Positions 33,653 through 41,437 of a DNA stretch of 64,000 bases are shown here, piece after piece. The stretch spans positions 5,084,001 to 5,148,000 of the forward strand of contig CALNYT010000002.1 of the NCBI GenBank assembly GCA_942490885.1. Reading direction: 5' to 3'. The notes below the pieces were generated by a model. The model searched no databases, was not told where the DNA came from, and saw nothing but the letters and a program-made list of their open reading frames with translations. The DNA comes from Oceanirhabdus sp942490885. GTDB lineage: Bacteria; Bacillota; Clostridia; Clostridiales; Clostridiaceae. The translations under genes were made by a program, and so were the position numbers. The first letter of the stretch is position 1; each line of letters starts with the position of its first letter.

Positions 33653-33726
33653 TTGCTTTTATATGAACCTTTTTACAAAGGATTACATAATTGTGATAGT
33701 TATAGTTAATGTGATTCTTATAAAAC

Positions 33727-33803
33727 TGGCGACCCAGAAGGGACTCGAACCCTCGACCTCCGGCGTGACAGGCCGGCACTCTAACCAACTGAGCCACTGG
33801 GCC
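33727..33803 (-). tRNA. tRNA-Asp (GTC)
   Basis: Third Asp copy; anticodon loop CTGTCAC, CCA encoded. A 74-base unstructured gap separates it from the downstream tRNA-Glu, where the other two units have a repeat plus tRNA-Thr or the cluster end. Confidence 0.96.
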
Positions 33804-33805
33804 AT

Positions 33806-33930
33806 GTTTTGGTTTTGAAAACTTCCAATCTCTTTCTCACTTCGGCTCACTGCGCTACTCAAGTACCTATGTACATTCTGTTGCTCGTTCACCTCGTTCC
33901 TCGACCTTGAAATCTTTCAAAGCCAAAAAC
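33806..33930. repeat. tRNA-cluster repeat, copy E
   Basis: Almost identical to copy D (ends GTTTTGGTTTTGAAAA and TTTCAAAGCCAAAAAC), as expected if the Glu-Val-repeat-Asp unit was duplicated recently. Confidence 0.85.
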
Positions 33931-33980
33931 ATTTTTGTGACAATATGATTTTCTACTTTTCTTAATCATTATAAATAATG

Positions 33981-34056
33981 TGGTGGGAACAACAGGGTTC
34001 GAACCTGTGACCCCCTGCTTGTAAGGCAGGTGCTCTCCCAGCTGAGCTATGCTCCC
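33981..34056 (-). tRNA. tRNA-Val (TAC)
   Basis: Third Val copy; anticodon loop CTTACAA, CCA encoded. Confidence 0.96.
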
Positions 34057-34062
34057 ATATTA

Positions 34063-34137
34063 TGGTGACCCATAGGGGAATCGAACCCCTGTTACCGCCG
34101 TGAAAGGGCGGTGTCTTGACCGCTTGACCAATGGGCC
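34063..34137 (-). tRNA. tRNA-Glu (TTC)
   Basis: Third Glu copy and the first gene transcribed in the cluster; anticodon loop CTTTCAC, CCA encoded. Confidence 0.96.
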
Positions 34138-34159
34138 TTGTTATTCACCAACAGTGATT

Positions 34160-34188
34160 ATTTTACCCTGTGTGATGATTTTTGTCAA
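34160..34188 (-). promoter_or_regulatory. tRNA cluster promoter P1 (proximal)
   Basis: On the minus strand TTGACA (34183-34188), 17-base spacer, TAAAAT (34160-34165), about 15-20 bases before the first tRNA-Glu. Confidence 0.78.
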
Positions 34189-34248
34189 CACTTTTTTTTT
34201 AACCCGGGAGTGTTTGTTGAGAAGTTATCTCGAAACCCGACAAGCAAT

Positions 34249-34277
34249 ATCATACCGAATTTTCACCAATATGTCAA
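34249..34277 (-). promoter_or_regulatory. tRNA cluster promoter P2 (distal)
   Basis: On the minus strand TTGACA (34272-34277), 17-base spacer, TATGAT (34249-34254). Tandem consensus promoters are usual for stable-RNA operons. Confidence 0.7.
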
Positions 34278-34377
34278 CAGTTTTTCAAATCTTTTTTTAT
34301 TTATCTGTTTTTTTAGGTATAATACGTATATAGGGAACAAAGATAAAAGAACAGAGAACAAGTAAGGAGTGATTATT

Positions 34378-35595
34378 TTGTTTCATGATATTATTGTAAT
34401 TGGAGGGGGAGCCTCTGGTATTATGGCATCTCTAATAGCAAAAGATATGGGTAGTGATGTTGCCATAATAGAACATAAAGATAGAGCTGCAAAAAAAATT
34501 CTTACAACAGGAAATGGTAGATGTAATATTTCAAATAATAGTATAGATATAACTAGTTATCATACCAATTCATCTAAAGAGCTTATACAAAATGTTTTAT
34601 CAAATTATTCTTTGACCAATACCATAGATTTTTTCAAATCAATCGGCTTGAATTTAACTTTGCTTGATAATGATAAACTTTATCCCCTATCACTACAAGC
34701 TTCATCTGTTGTTGATTTGCTGCTATTTTCTTTGAATGATAAATCTATACCACTATATTTAAATACTAATATAATTAATATATCTAAGAAAGACAATAAA
34801 TTTTTAATTGTCACAAATAATGATGAATATTCATGTAATAAGCTAATTATAGCAACTGGGGGTAAGTCATATCCAAAGACAGGTTCTGATGGATCTGGTT
34901 ATAAATATGCTAAGATTTTTAACCATACCATAATAAACCCTCTACCAGCTATAGTTCAAGTTACTCTTAATTATCCAAAACTTAAATCATTATCCGGAAT
35001 TAAATTTAATGGGAAAGCTTCAGTTTTTGTAAATAAGCGTATGCTTCGTTCTGAATATGGAGAAATATTGTTTACTGATTACGGAATTTCTGGTCCTCCA
35101 ATTCTTCAACTTAGTAGAATAATTTCAAGAAACTCAAATTGTACTATTGAATTGGATATTTTTCCTGATATGACCTCTAAGGATTTAAGTGAATTTTTAG
35201 AATCACATTGGGGTATTATCGGTTATAGAAGTATTCTTGACTCTTTTATAGGTATCATGAATAAAAAATTAATACCTATATTTCTAAAAGATTGTGGTAT
35301 ACAAAATATCCATAAACCTTGTTGGGAAATAACTAAAGATGAACATGATATTATTGTTAATAAACTCAAATCATGGAAATTTATTGCTACAGGAACAAAG
35401 AATTTCGATTCTGCTCAAGTTACCAGTGGAGGAGTCTCTCTTGATGAGATAAACCCTCTCACTCTTGAATCAAAAAAAGAAAAAAATCTATTTTTCTGTG
35501 GGGAAATTCTTGATGTTGATGGTGACTGTGGTGGATATAACCTTCAATGGGCTTGGAGTTCCGGTGCTGTTGCTGGTAAAAACGCTTCAAAATAA
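34378..35595 (+). CDS. BaiN/HI0933-family flavoprotein
   Basis: An FAD-dependent oxidoreductase of the HI0933/YhiN/BaiN group (405 residues). It has the dinucleotide motif VIGGGASGIMASLIA near the N-terminus, the family signature LTTGNGRCNISN (about 40-51), an internal IATGGKSYPKTGSDGSGY and the C-terminal FCGEILDVDGDCGGYNLQWAWSSG that closes the FAD site. I chose TTG 34378: AAGGAG at 34364-34369 is eight bases away and overlaps the alternative GTG 34369. The substrate is not known for most members. A TATAAT box at 34318 is its likely promoter. Confidence 0.9.
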   Translation: MFHDIIVIGGGASGIMASLIAKDMGSDVAIIEHKDRAAKKILTTGNGRCNISNNSIDITSYHTNSSKELIQNVLSNYSLTNTIDFFKSIGLNLTLLDNDKLYPLSLQASSVVDLLLFSLNDKSIPLYLNTNIINISKKDNKFLIVTNNDEYSCNKLIIATGGKSYPKTGSDGSGYKYAKIFNHTIINPLPAIVQVTLNYPKLKSLSGIKFNGKASVFVNKRMLRSEYGEILFTDYGISGPPILQLSRIISRNSNCTIELDIFPDMTSKDLSEFLESHWGIIGYRSILDSFIGIMNKKLIPIFLKDCGIQNIHKPCWEITKDEHDIIVNKLKSWKFIATGTKNFDSAQVTSGGVSLDEINPLTLESKKEKNLFFCGEILDVDGDCGGYNLQWAWSSGAVAGKNASK

Positions 35596-35618
35596 AAGCA
35601 CGCCTAAGCGTGCTTAAA
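35594..35618. terminator. Hairpin between convergent genes
   Basis: AAGCACGC and GCGTGCTT pair around CTAA. The T-run is better on the minus strand (GCTTTTATTTT), but it can serve either gene. Confidence 0.65.
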
Positions 35619-35624
35619 AACAAA

Positions 35625-35669
35625 TTGAGAGTTGAAAGTCAAGAACGTTAGTTCTTAATTCTCAACTCT
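35625..35669. repeat. Short MITE-type copy made of the two ends only
   Basis: TTGAGAGTTGAAAGTCAAGAACG pairs with the complementary GTTCTTAATTCTCAACTC. It resembles the terminal repeats of the ~250-bp element with the middle deleted. It is followed by TTTTTTATTTT, so it also looks like a terminator for the plus-strand flavoprotein gene. Confidence 0.55.
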
Positions 35670-35684
35670 GTTTTTTATTTTCGT

Positions 35685-36971
35685 CTATTCTGATGATATA
35701 ATAACAATATTATTCCATGTATTCTTTATTGATTTAATTAAGTCTTCTTGATAATAAAATCTATCTTTTCCCTTTGGTGTACCATCTTTATATACGCTAC
35801 CAAAATTATATGGATCATATACCTCATAATAAAGTTTATCATCAACAACTATGTATCCTTTTATTATTATATAATGCTTTTTGCCTTGAGTTTTATAGTT
35901 ATTAACATGACTATCTTCATCACTCTCATAAGGTATATATTTAGGATCAATATATGCTATAACGATATTATCATCATCAATTTGCTTTCTTATATTTTGG
36001 TTATTTACATTTTCTAATACTTTAGCTGGTATGGAGAACTCATTAAAGAAATCAATTAATGTTACTAAAAACCATTCACTACCATCTGGATAGTAAATTT
36101 CTCTAGCTCTATTAATTCCTATATCGAGTTCTATATTTGCCCATTTTTTTGCCATTACTGCTACAGCTGGTCCACTATTGTTTTCTGAATACACCCCTGT
36201 ATTTCCTTGATCTATATACCACGCATAATTCCTATCAATAGATTTTCTATCTGATTCATAAGTACCAAGTCCTAAACTTTTATCTAACTTTATTTTCTCA
36301 ACCCTAAATTTTTTATTTATTCCATTTAACATAATATTATCGTATTTAGTAATTATTTCTCCTTTAACCACTAGATTATATTCTTCATTAGGTATTAGGT
36401 TATCTACTATTTCAACAGATAATTCTTTATCACTATTGTTTGCATAGTCTATATTAATGTTTAGTGATATTCCTTTACTATTTATTACTTTTATAGCTTC
36501 ACTTGTTTTCTCATTTTTGATTATAGGCTGATTAAATATTAAATTAATATTATATTTCCCATCAATTATTAGATCTAATACTTCCAAAGGTTTCATATTA
36601 ACATTAAACTCTTGTGAAAAGTAATTATTAATCTTAATATCATTTTTAACAGATATATCATTAATAGTTAATTTATACTTCTTATTTATTTCATATTCCT
36701 CTTTAGGCTTAATGATTATTGAATTTTCACTATCATCACTATAACTTAAATATATTTCTTTTTGATGACCACTTTCATCAATTAATTTAATTGAATCTCT
36801 AATATTATCTAAATTTACTTTAGACTCAAATTTTATATGCCAAGTTCCATAATCATCTATAGTTTCTGATTCAATAATAAAATTTTGATATTTATCATTG
36901 AAATTTATACCAATATATATACTCAATAATACAATAATTATTATAGCTAAAATTTTAATCAGTTTTTTCAT
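35685..36971 (-). CDS. Exported Ig-like/C39-like papain-fold protein, catalytic Cys apparently replaced by Ser
   Basis: 428 residues. An N-terminal membrane anchor (about 6-24) is followed by beta-rich, bacterial Ig-like segments (about 30-225). The C-terminal domain resembles C39-like (C39_2) peptidases: YIDQGNTGVYSENNSGPAVAVMA at about 254-276, then GKKHYIIIKGY (His) and YEVYDPYNFG (Asp). Where this type of peptidase usually has N/D-C-G-P, this protein reads N-S-G-P, so it may lack protease activity or act as a binding protein. Assignment rests on motif spacing, so I am only fairly sure of it. The hairpin at 35594-35618 lies downstream. Confidence 0.62.
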   Translation of the reverse strand: MKKLIKILAIIIIVLLSIYIGINFNDKYQNFIIESETIDDYGTWHIKFESKVNLDNIRDSIKLIDESGHQKEIYLSYSDDSENSIIIKPKEEYEINKKYKLTINDISVKNDIKINNYFSQEFNVNMKPLEVLDLIIDGKYNINLIFNQPIIKNEKTSEAIKVINSKGISLNINIDYANNSDKELSVEIVDNLIPNEEYNLVVKGEIITKYDNIMLNGINKKFRVEKIKLDKSLGLGTYESDRKSIDRNYAWYIDQGNTGVYSENNSGPAVAVMAKKWANIELDIGINRAREIYYPDGSEWFLVTLIDFFNEFSIPAKVLENVNNQNIRKQIDDDNIVIAYIDPKYIPYESDEDSHVNNYKTQGKKHYIIIKGYIVVDDKLYYEVYDPYNFGSVYKDGTPKGKDRFYYQEDLIKSIKNTWNNIVIISSE

Positions 36972-37015
36972 ATATTTACCTCAATTCATTATTTTTCCTT
37001 CATATAAAGAAAAAT

Positions 37016-37036
37016 AGGATAGCTTAGCACTATCCT
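37016..37036. repeat. Terminator-like hairpin, first of a 21-bp direct duplication
   Basis: AGGATAGCTTAGCACTATCCT is a hairpin (AGGATAG/CTATCCT). The identical 21 bases recur at 37216-37236, on the other side of repeat copy F. Confidence 0.8.
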
Positions 37037-37156
37037 CAGGCTATTGAAAAAGCTCAATCTCTTCGTCACTAAGACTCACTGTGCTGCTCGAGTACTATCT
37101 GTACACTCCGCTGCTCGCTCCTCTTGTTCCTTGACCTTGAGCTTTTTCAACGCCTG
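37037..37156. repeat. tRNA-cluster-type repeat, copy F (outside the cluster)
   Basis: CAGGCTATTGAAAAAGCTC pairs with GAGCTTTTTCAACGCCTG at the ends. The core (TCTTCGTCACTAAGACTCACTG...GAGTACTATCTGTAC...) matches copies A-E. It sits inside a duplicated terminator. Confidence 0.8.
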
Positions 37157-37215
37157 AAACTCTGAAGATAGAAAACAGAGTAAAAACAATATTTTGTGAC
37201 TTTTTCAACAAACTC

Positions 37216-37236
37216 AGGATAGCTTAGCACTATCCT
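37216..37236 (-). terminator. Terminator of the DUF1858 gene, second of the 21-bp duplication
   Basis: The AGGATAG/CTATCCT stem lies four bases past the DUF1858 stop codon on the minus strand. It is the same 21 bases as 37016-37036. Confidence 0.6.
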
Positions 37237-37240
37237 TTTA

Positions 37241-37432
37241 CTATGCTATTTTGTTTAACTCTTCTAATAATTTTTCTAAATCTAAACCGTGTACCATTGA
37301 AGCTTCTTCGATAGTTTCTGCTTGTGCTGAGGGACATCCAACACAGCCCATTCCGAATCCCATTAAAACTTCAGGTGATTTTGGGAAGTTTTTAACAACT
37401 TCTCCTATAGTCATATCTTTTGTAATCTTCAT
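37241..37432 (-). CDS. DUF1858-type small CxxC protein
   Basis: A 63-residue protein of the DUF1858 type: ITKDMTIGEVVKNFP at the start, then the conserved FGMGCVGCPSAQAETIEEA with a CxxC pair at about 30-33, then a helical end. These small proteins occur in anaerobes, alone or fused to other domains; the Cys pair suggests redox or sulfur/metal binding. It is complete, with AAGGAGTGAG before the ATG and a hairpin downstream. Confidence 0.85.
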   Translation of the reverse strand: MKITKDMTIGEVVKNFPKSPEVLMGFGMGCVGCPSAQAETIEEASMVHGLDLEKLLEELNKIA

Positions 37433-37614
37433 GATCTCACTCCTTAATTTTTTTAATTTGTTTTTAATGTATTAAAAATATTATAACACCTTTTATTATC
37501 CTTCGTAAATTTAAGTAAGAAAATTTTTATTGCTTGAATATTTTTTATTAAATAACAAAAAATAAATATATAGGGTATTTAATCCCAAAATAATTATTAT
37601 GGAGGTTTATTAGT

Positions 37615-38316
37615 ATGAATTTCAGAAAAACATTTTTAGTCTTATCAATTTTTATGTTTTCTTTATGTAATATAGTATTTGCTATTTCACCTATTACTAT
37701 TAAAACTAAGGAAGTTAAATATAAAACTGATTATTTTAAATCAAATCTTAAAATCCCAGTGATTACTGGCTTAAACTATAAATCATTGCAAGATAATATC
37801 AATAAAAAATTTGATACTCAAGCCAACGTACTTAAAGATGATATTGAAACCTTATCTAAAAGGTATTACGATGAATCAAAAAAAGAAGGTTTCACTATAA
37901 ACCCTTATATTGTGTCTACAGACTATGAGATTAAGTTAAACAATGAATATATGCTAAGTATCTTAATGGGTTTCTATGAGTATACTGGAGGCGCTCATGG
38001 GAATTATTATTATAACTCCACCACAGTTAATTTATCAAAGAATACAGAAGTTACATTATCATCCTTATTTAAAGAGAATTTCGATTATAACGATATAATT
38101 ATAAAAAAGATACATAAAGATATCGATCTTGACCCTGAATCTTATTTTAAAAATGCAAAATCATTAATAAGCAATATTTCTAATGATACTAAGTTTTATT
38201 TAGAAAAAGATAATTTAGTTGTCTATTATGATCTTTATGAAATAGCACCTTATTCAACAGGTATTCCTGAGTTTAAAATACCTCTTAAATCATTCGGTAC
38301 AGGATACGTTTACTAA
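37615..38316 (+). CDS. Secreted DUF3298/DUF4163 (RsiV-like) protein
   Basis: A signal peptide (about 1-23, cut near FAIS) is followed by a domain of ~210 residues with YKSLQDNINKKF, FYEYTGGAHGNYYYNSTTVN and TLSSLF..., then EIAPYSTGIPEFKIPL at the end. The TGGAHG and APYSxGI motifs are typical of the DUF4163/DUF3298 family that includes the extracellular part of the anti-sigma factor RsiV. No membrane anchor or sigma partner is present, so this is a free-standing exported version of unknown function. GGAGG precedes the ATG. Confidence 0.82.
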   Translation: MNFRKTFLVLSIFMFSLCNIVFAISPITIKTKEVKYKTDYFKSNLKIPVITGLNYKSLQDNINKKFDTQANVLKDDIETLSKRYYDESKKEGFTINPYIVSTDYEIKLNNEYMLSILMGFYEYTGGAHGNYYYNSTTVNLSKNTEVTLSSLFKENFDYNDIIIKKIHKDIDLDPESYFKNAKSLISNISNDTKFYLEKDNLVVYYDLYEIAPYSTGIPEFKIPLKSFGTGYVY

Positions 38317-38340
38317 AAAGCACTAGCGTGCTTTTTTTTA
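38315..38340 (+). terminator. Terminator of the DUF3298 gene
   Basis: AAAAGCAC and GTGCTTTT pair around a 4-base loop and are followed by a T-run. It adjoins the left end of a MITE-like half. Confidence 0.8.
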
Positions 38341-38490
38341 GTGGAGAGTGGTGAGTTGAGAGTTGAGAACGAAGGATGCTTCTCACTTGCGTGAGAAGCT
38401 ATATCTTTGTTGTTCTTTAGAACAATGGGATTTTACTCATTTTATCCGTGGGATAAAATATTGTGTTTTAAATACAAAATTTATCATAAA
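38339..38490. mobile_element. MITE-like repeat, left half
   Basis: It starts with the element end TAGTGGAGAGTGGTGAGTTG...GAGAACGAAGGAT. Internal hairpins (GCTTCTCACTTGCGTGAGAAGC, TTGTTGTTCTTTAGAACAA) and the shared TTTATCC...GGATAAAATATTGT segment follow. It breaks off near TTATCATAAAT, where the complete element would continue with AAAACGAGC. The missing right half lies at 39862-39985, beyond the next gene. Confidence 0.65.
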
Positions 38491-38500
38491 TATTAAATAC

Positions 38501-38529
38501 TTGGAAATTTCGTGAAGTTTCTGTATAAT
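38501..38529 (+). promoter_or_regulatory. Promoter of the leucine-rich-repeat lipoprotein
   Basis: TTGGAA (38501-38506), 17-base spacer, TATAAT (38524-38529). The resulting leader is about 100 bases. Confidence 0.65.
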
Positions 38530-38637
38530 AAAAAGATATGAAACATTTTAATGTTGTAGTAGATTTTAGCTAAATAATAACAAATTTTATTTATAGTTAT
38601 TATATAGTATGCAGTTATAGAAAGGGGATTTACGTAA

Positions 38638-39711
38638 ATGAAAAAGAATAAATATTTATTAGTAATGATAATAGCATCTATTGGACTGACAACTAGTTGT
38701 AGTATTAGTAACTCAAAAACATCTAATGAATTAAGCGTAAAAGTTAATAAAATAGAAGAAAAGGATGTTACGCTAGAAGAAGAGACAAACACTATAATTA
38801 CATTTGAGGATAAAGGATTAGAAGAAGCAATAAGAAATACACTTTATAAATCTAGCGGTAATCTTTTAAAAAGTGATGTTGAAAAAATAACAGTATTATC
38901 CGCTAATTCCTATAAAATAAGCAATATTTCAGGAATAGAGAATTTATGTAATTTGACTACTTTAACTTTGCAGAAAAATGAAATTAAGGATATTGAGCCT
39001 ATTAAAGAATTGACTAATTTAAAAAGTTTAGATCTATCTCACAATCCAATAAATAATATTGAACCATTAGAAGAGTTAACCAATTTGACTAAGATATATT
39101 TAGTTGACAATCCAATAAATAATATTGAACCATTAAAAGAGTTAATCAACTTACGTGAGTTATATTTATTTAAAAATCAAATAGATAATATTGAACCATT
39201 AAAAGAGTTAACTAATTTGTCTAAGTTATCTTTAATTAAAAATCAAATAAACAATATTGAAGCATTAAAAAAATTAACCAATTTGACTGAGTTATATTTA
39301 GGTGAAAATCAAATAAATAATATTGAACCATTAAAAGAGTTAAACTATTTATCTATGTTAGATTTATCTTACAATCAAATAAATAATATTGAACCTTTAA
39401 AAGAATTATCTAATTTGCGTAAGTTATTCTTAAATGAGAATCAAATAAATAATATTGAATCATTAAAAGAATTAAACAATTTGACTGAATTAGCTTTAGC
39501 TGGCAATCAAATAGATAATATTGAACCATTAAAAGAGTTAACTAATTTGACTATGTTAAATATATCTTACAATCAAATAAACAATATTGATTCATTAAAA
39601 GAATTAATCAATTTGACTATGTTACATCTGAAAAATAATAAAATTACTGATTATACTCCAGTAAAAGACTATTATGAAAAGTTAGAAGAAAAAGATTTTG
39701 AGTTGCAATAA
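38638..39711 (+). CDS. Leucine-rich-repeat lipoprotein (internalin-like repeats)
   Basis: 357 residues. The lipobox LTTSC (Cys at 21) makes it lipid-anchored outside the membrane. A short charged linker and a cap (FEDKGLEEAIRNTLYKS, as in bacterial LRR proteins) are followed by eleven units of 22 residues with the pattern NLTxLxLxxNQINNIEPLKEL, then a short capping end (YTPVKDYYEKLEE). The SDS22-like spacing predicts a curved binding surface. The units are also very alike at DNA level, suggesting recent expansion. AAAGGGG precedes the ATG. It lies between the two halves of a MITE-like element. The binding partner is unknown. Confidence 0.88.
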   Translation: MKKNKYLLVMIIASIGLTTSCSISNSKTSNELSVKVNKIEEKDVTLEEETNTIITFEDKGLEEAIRNTLYKSSGNLLKSDVEKITVLSANSYKISNISGIENLCNLTTLTLQKNEIKDIEPIKELTNLKSLDLSHNPINNIEPLEELTNLTKIYLVDNPINNIEPLKELINLRELYLFKNQIDNIEPLKELTNLSKLSLIKNQINNIEALKKLTNLTELYLGENQINNIEPLKELNYLSMLDLSYNQINNIEPLKELSNLRKLFLNENQINNIESLKELNNLTELALAGNQIDNIEPLKELTNLTMLNISYNQINNIDSLKELINLTMLHLKNNKITDYTPVKDYYEKLEEKDFELQ

Positions 39712-39809
39712 GGTTATAAGAGTACAAACTTAAATAGTGCTGTATTGCACAATAAACGAGTTTCACTATCAAAAAATCCACTTAAATAATTATTAACAAC
39801 AAATGCAAT

Positions 39810-39837
39810 TAAGGGAACCCCAAAAGGTTCCCTTTTA
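39810..39837 (+). terminator. Terminator of the leucine-rich-repeat gene
   Basis: AAGGGAACC and GGTTCCCTT pair around CCAAAA and are followed by TT. Confidence 0.75.
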
Positions 39838-39861
39838 ATCATCATACTATTAATCAAATTT

Positions 39862-39985
39862 TTATATTCAAAATGCAATGTTTCATCCCAAATGAAACGA
39901 GCAAAGTCATATTGTCCAACGAAACAATAAAATTAAAATTTCTCGTAGAGAATCTCCATCATTCTAAACTCTAAACTCTCAACTA
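39862..39985. mobile_element. MITE-like repeat, right half
   Basis: Shares the AAACGAGCAAAGTC...AACAATAAAAT segment and the right end (ATCTCCATCATTCT...CTCAACTAT) with the complete copy at 11024-11276. Same orientation as the left half at 38339-38490. Confidence 0.65.
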
Positions 39986-39993
39986 TGCTTTTA

Positions 39994-41283
39994 TTAAAGT
40001 TCTTTATGAACTCTAATAGTCTGATCTCTCTTTGGTCCAACAGATACTATCGCAACCTTAACACCTGTTAATTCTTCAATTCTCTTTATATATGCTTTAG
40101 CATTTGGATGTAAATCATCAAATGATCTTGCATCTGCTACTGATTCGTCCCATCCGTCTAAAACCTCATAAACAGGCTCACACTTTGCTAAATCTTCAAG
40201 GCTAGCTGGGAAATAATCTATAACCTTATCATCAAGTTTATATCCAACACATACACTTATTTTGTCAATTCCAGCTAATGTATCAATTTTAGTTATTACA
40301 AGACTTGTTAAACCTGATATTCTAACAGCACTTTTTAAAATAACGATATCTAACCAACCACATCTTCTTGATCTTCCTGTAGTAACACCATATTCATGTC
40401 CAACAGTTCTGATATGTTCTCCCATTTCATTATCAAGTTCTGTAGGAAATGGCCCTTTACCTACTCTTGTTGTATACGCTTTAGCAATTCCTACTGCACT
40501 CTCAATTAGAGTTGGTCCTACACCTACTCCATTACACACTCCACCTGCTGTTGTATTAGAAGATGTAACATATGGGTATGTTCCGTAGTCTATATCCAAC
40601 AAAGTACCTTGAGCACCCTCAAATAGTACATTCTGACCTTCTTTTATGGCATCATATATTATAACTGATGTATCTTTAATAAATGGTTTTATTTTTTTAC
40701 CAAACTCCAGATATTCATCATAAATTTTTTCAAAATCAAGTGCCTCTCCGCCAAAAACATTAGTAATTATTTTGTTTTTTATTTCAATATTATTTTTAAG
40801 TTTTTCTCTAAGAACATTTGCTTGTAATAAATCACACATTCTTATTCCACTTCTTTCAACCTTATCAGTATAACAAGGACCTATTCCTTTTCCTGTTGTA
40901 CCTATATTATCTTTTCCTCTTGCAATTTCATTTAATCTATCTAACTCTTTATGATAAGGCATAATAACATTGGCTCTATCACTAATAGCTAATTTATCTG
41001 GCGTCACCTTTGTGCCTAATTCTTCTAAATACTCTATCTCTGTGAATAAAGCTTTAGGATCTATAACTACACCATTCCCAAGAATATTTAATTTATCGTC
41101 ATGTAATATCCCTGATGGTATTAAATGTAGCTTATATTCCTTTTCTCCTACTACAACAGTATGCCCTGCGTTATTTCCTCCTTGGAATCTGGCAACTACA
41201 TTAGCCTCTTCAGCAAGATAATCAGTCATCTTACCTTTTCCTTCATCTCCCCACTGAGCTCCTAATACTATATTCACTGACAT
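39994..41283 (-). CDS. purA: Adenylosuccinate synthetase
   Basis: Joins aspartate to IMP with GTP in AMP synthesis. The 429-residue protein begins IVLGAQWGDEGKGKMTDYLA (GTP-binding loop and catalytic Asp) and has GNNAGHTVVVG, GTTGKGIGPCYTDK, EGAQGTLLDIDYGTYPYVTSS and TTGRSRRCGWLD, all hallmarks. No other purine genes are adjacent. The end of a MITE-like half lies just beyond its stop. Confidence 0.97.
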   Translation of the reverse strand: MSVNIVLGAQWGDEGKGKMTDYLAEEANVVARFQGGNNAGHTVVVGEKEYKLHLIPSGILHDDKLNILGNGVVIDPKALFTEIEYLEELGTKVTPDKLAISDRANVIMPYHKELDRLNEIARGKDNIGTTGKGIGPCYTDKVERSGIRMCDLLQANVLREKLKNNIEIKNKIITNVFGGEALDFEKIYDEYLEFGKKIKPFIKDTSVIIYDAIKEGQNVLFEGAQGTLLDIDYGTYPYVTSSNTTAGGVCNGVGVGPTLIESAVGIAKAYTTRVGKGPFPTELDNEMGEHIRTVGHEYGVTTGRSRRCGWLDIVILKSAVRISGLTSLVITKIDTLAGIDKISVCVGYKLDDKVIDYFPASLEDLAKCEPVYEVLDGWDESVADARSFDDLHPNAKAYIKRIEELTGVKVAIVSVGPKRDQTIRVHKEL

Positions 41284-41437
41284 ATAAATTCCTCACTTTC
41301 TACATTAGTAGATTTTTATTTTAACTAACTTAAGTTACATTCAAATTCATAATTACACTCAGTATATTATCAAAGTGTTCATCTATCGTCAACTATTTTT
41401 ACGAATATTAATCGTAATTTAACAATTTATTTTCGCA

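Noticed and set aside
32216..33892. Several short reading frames crossing the tRNA cluster (for example 32216-32443, 32512-32712, 33477-33797, 33683-33892)
   Set aside because: They are translations of tRNA genes and of the 123-bp repeat; their similarity to each other only reflects the DNA repeats.
32358..33930. Regularly spaced repeats suggested a CRISPR array
   Set aside because: The spacers are tRNA genes, the repeat is ~123 bp with inverted ends, and no cas gene is in the window.
38960..39660. Tandem 66-bp repeats considered as a CRISPR or satellite array
   Set aside because: They are in frame and code for leucine-rich repeats of a lipoprotein.
41284..41437. Purine riboswitch upstream of purA
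   Set aside because: I could not find the conserved purine-riboswitch core or a terminator/antiterminator pair in this short gap.
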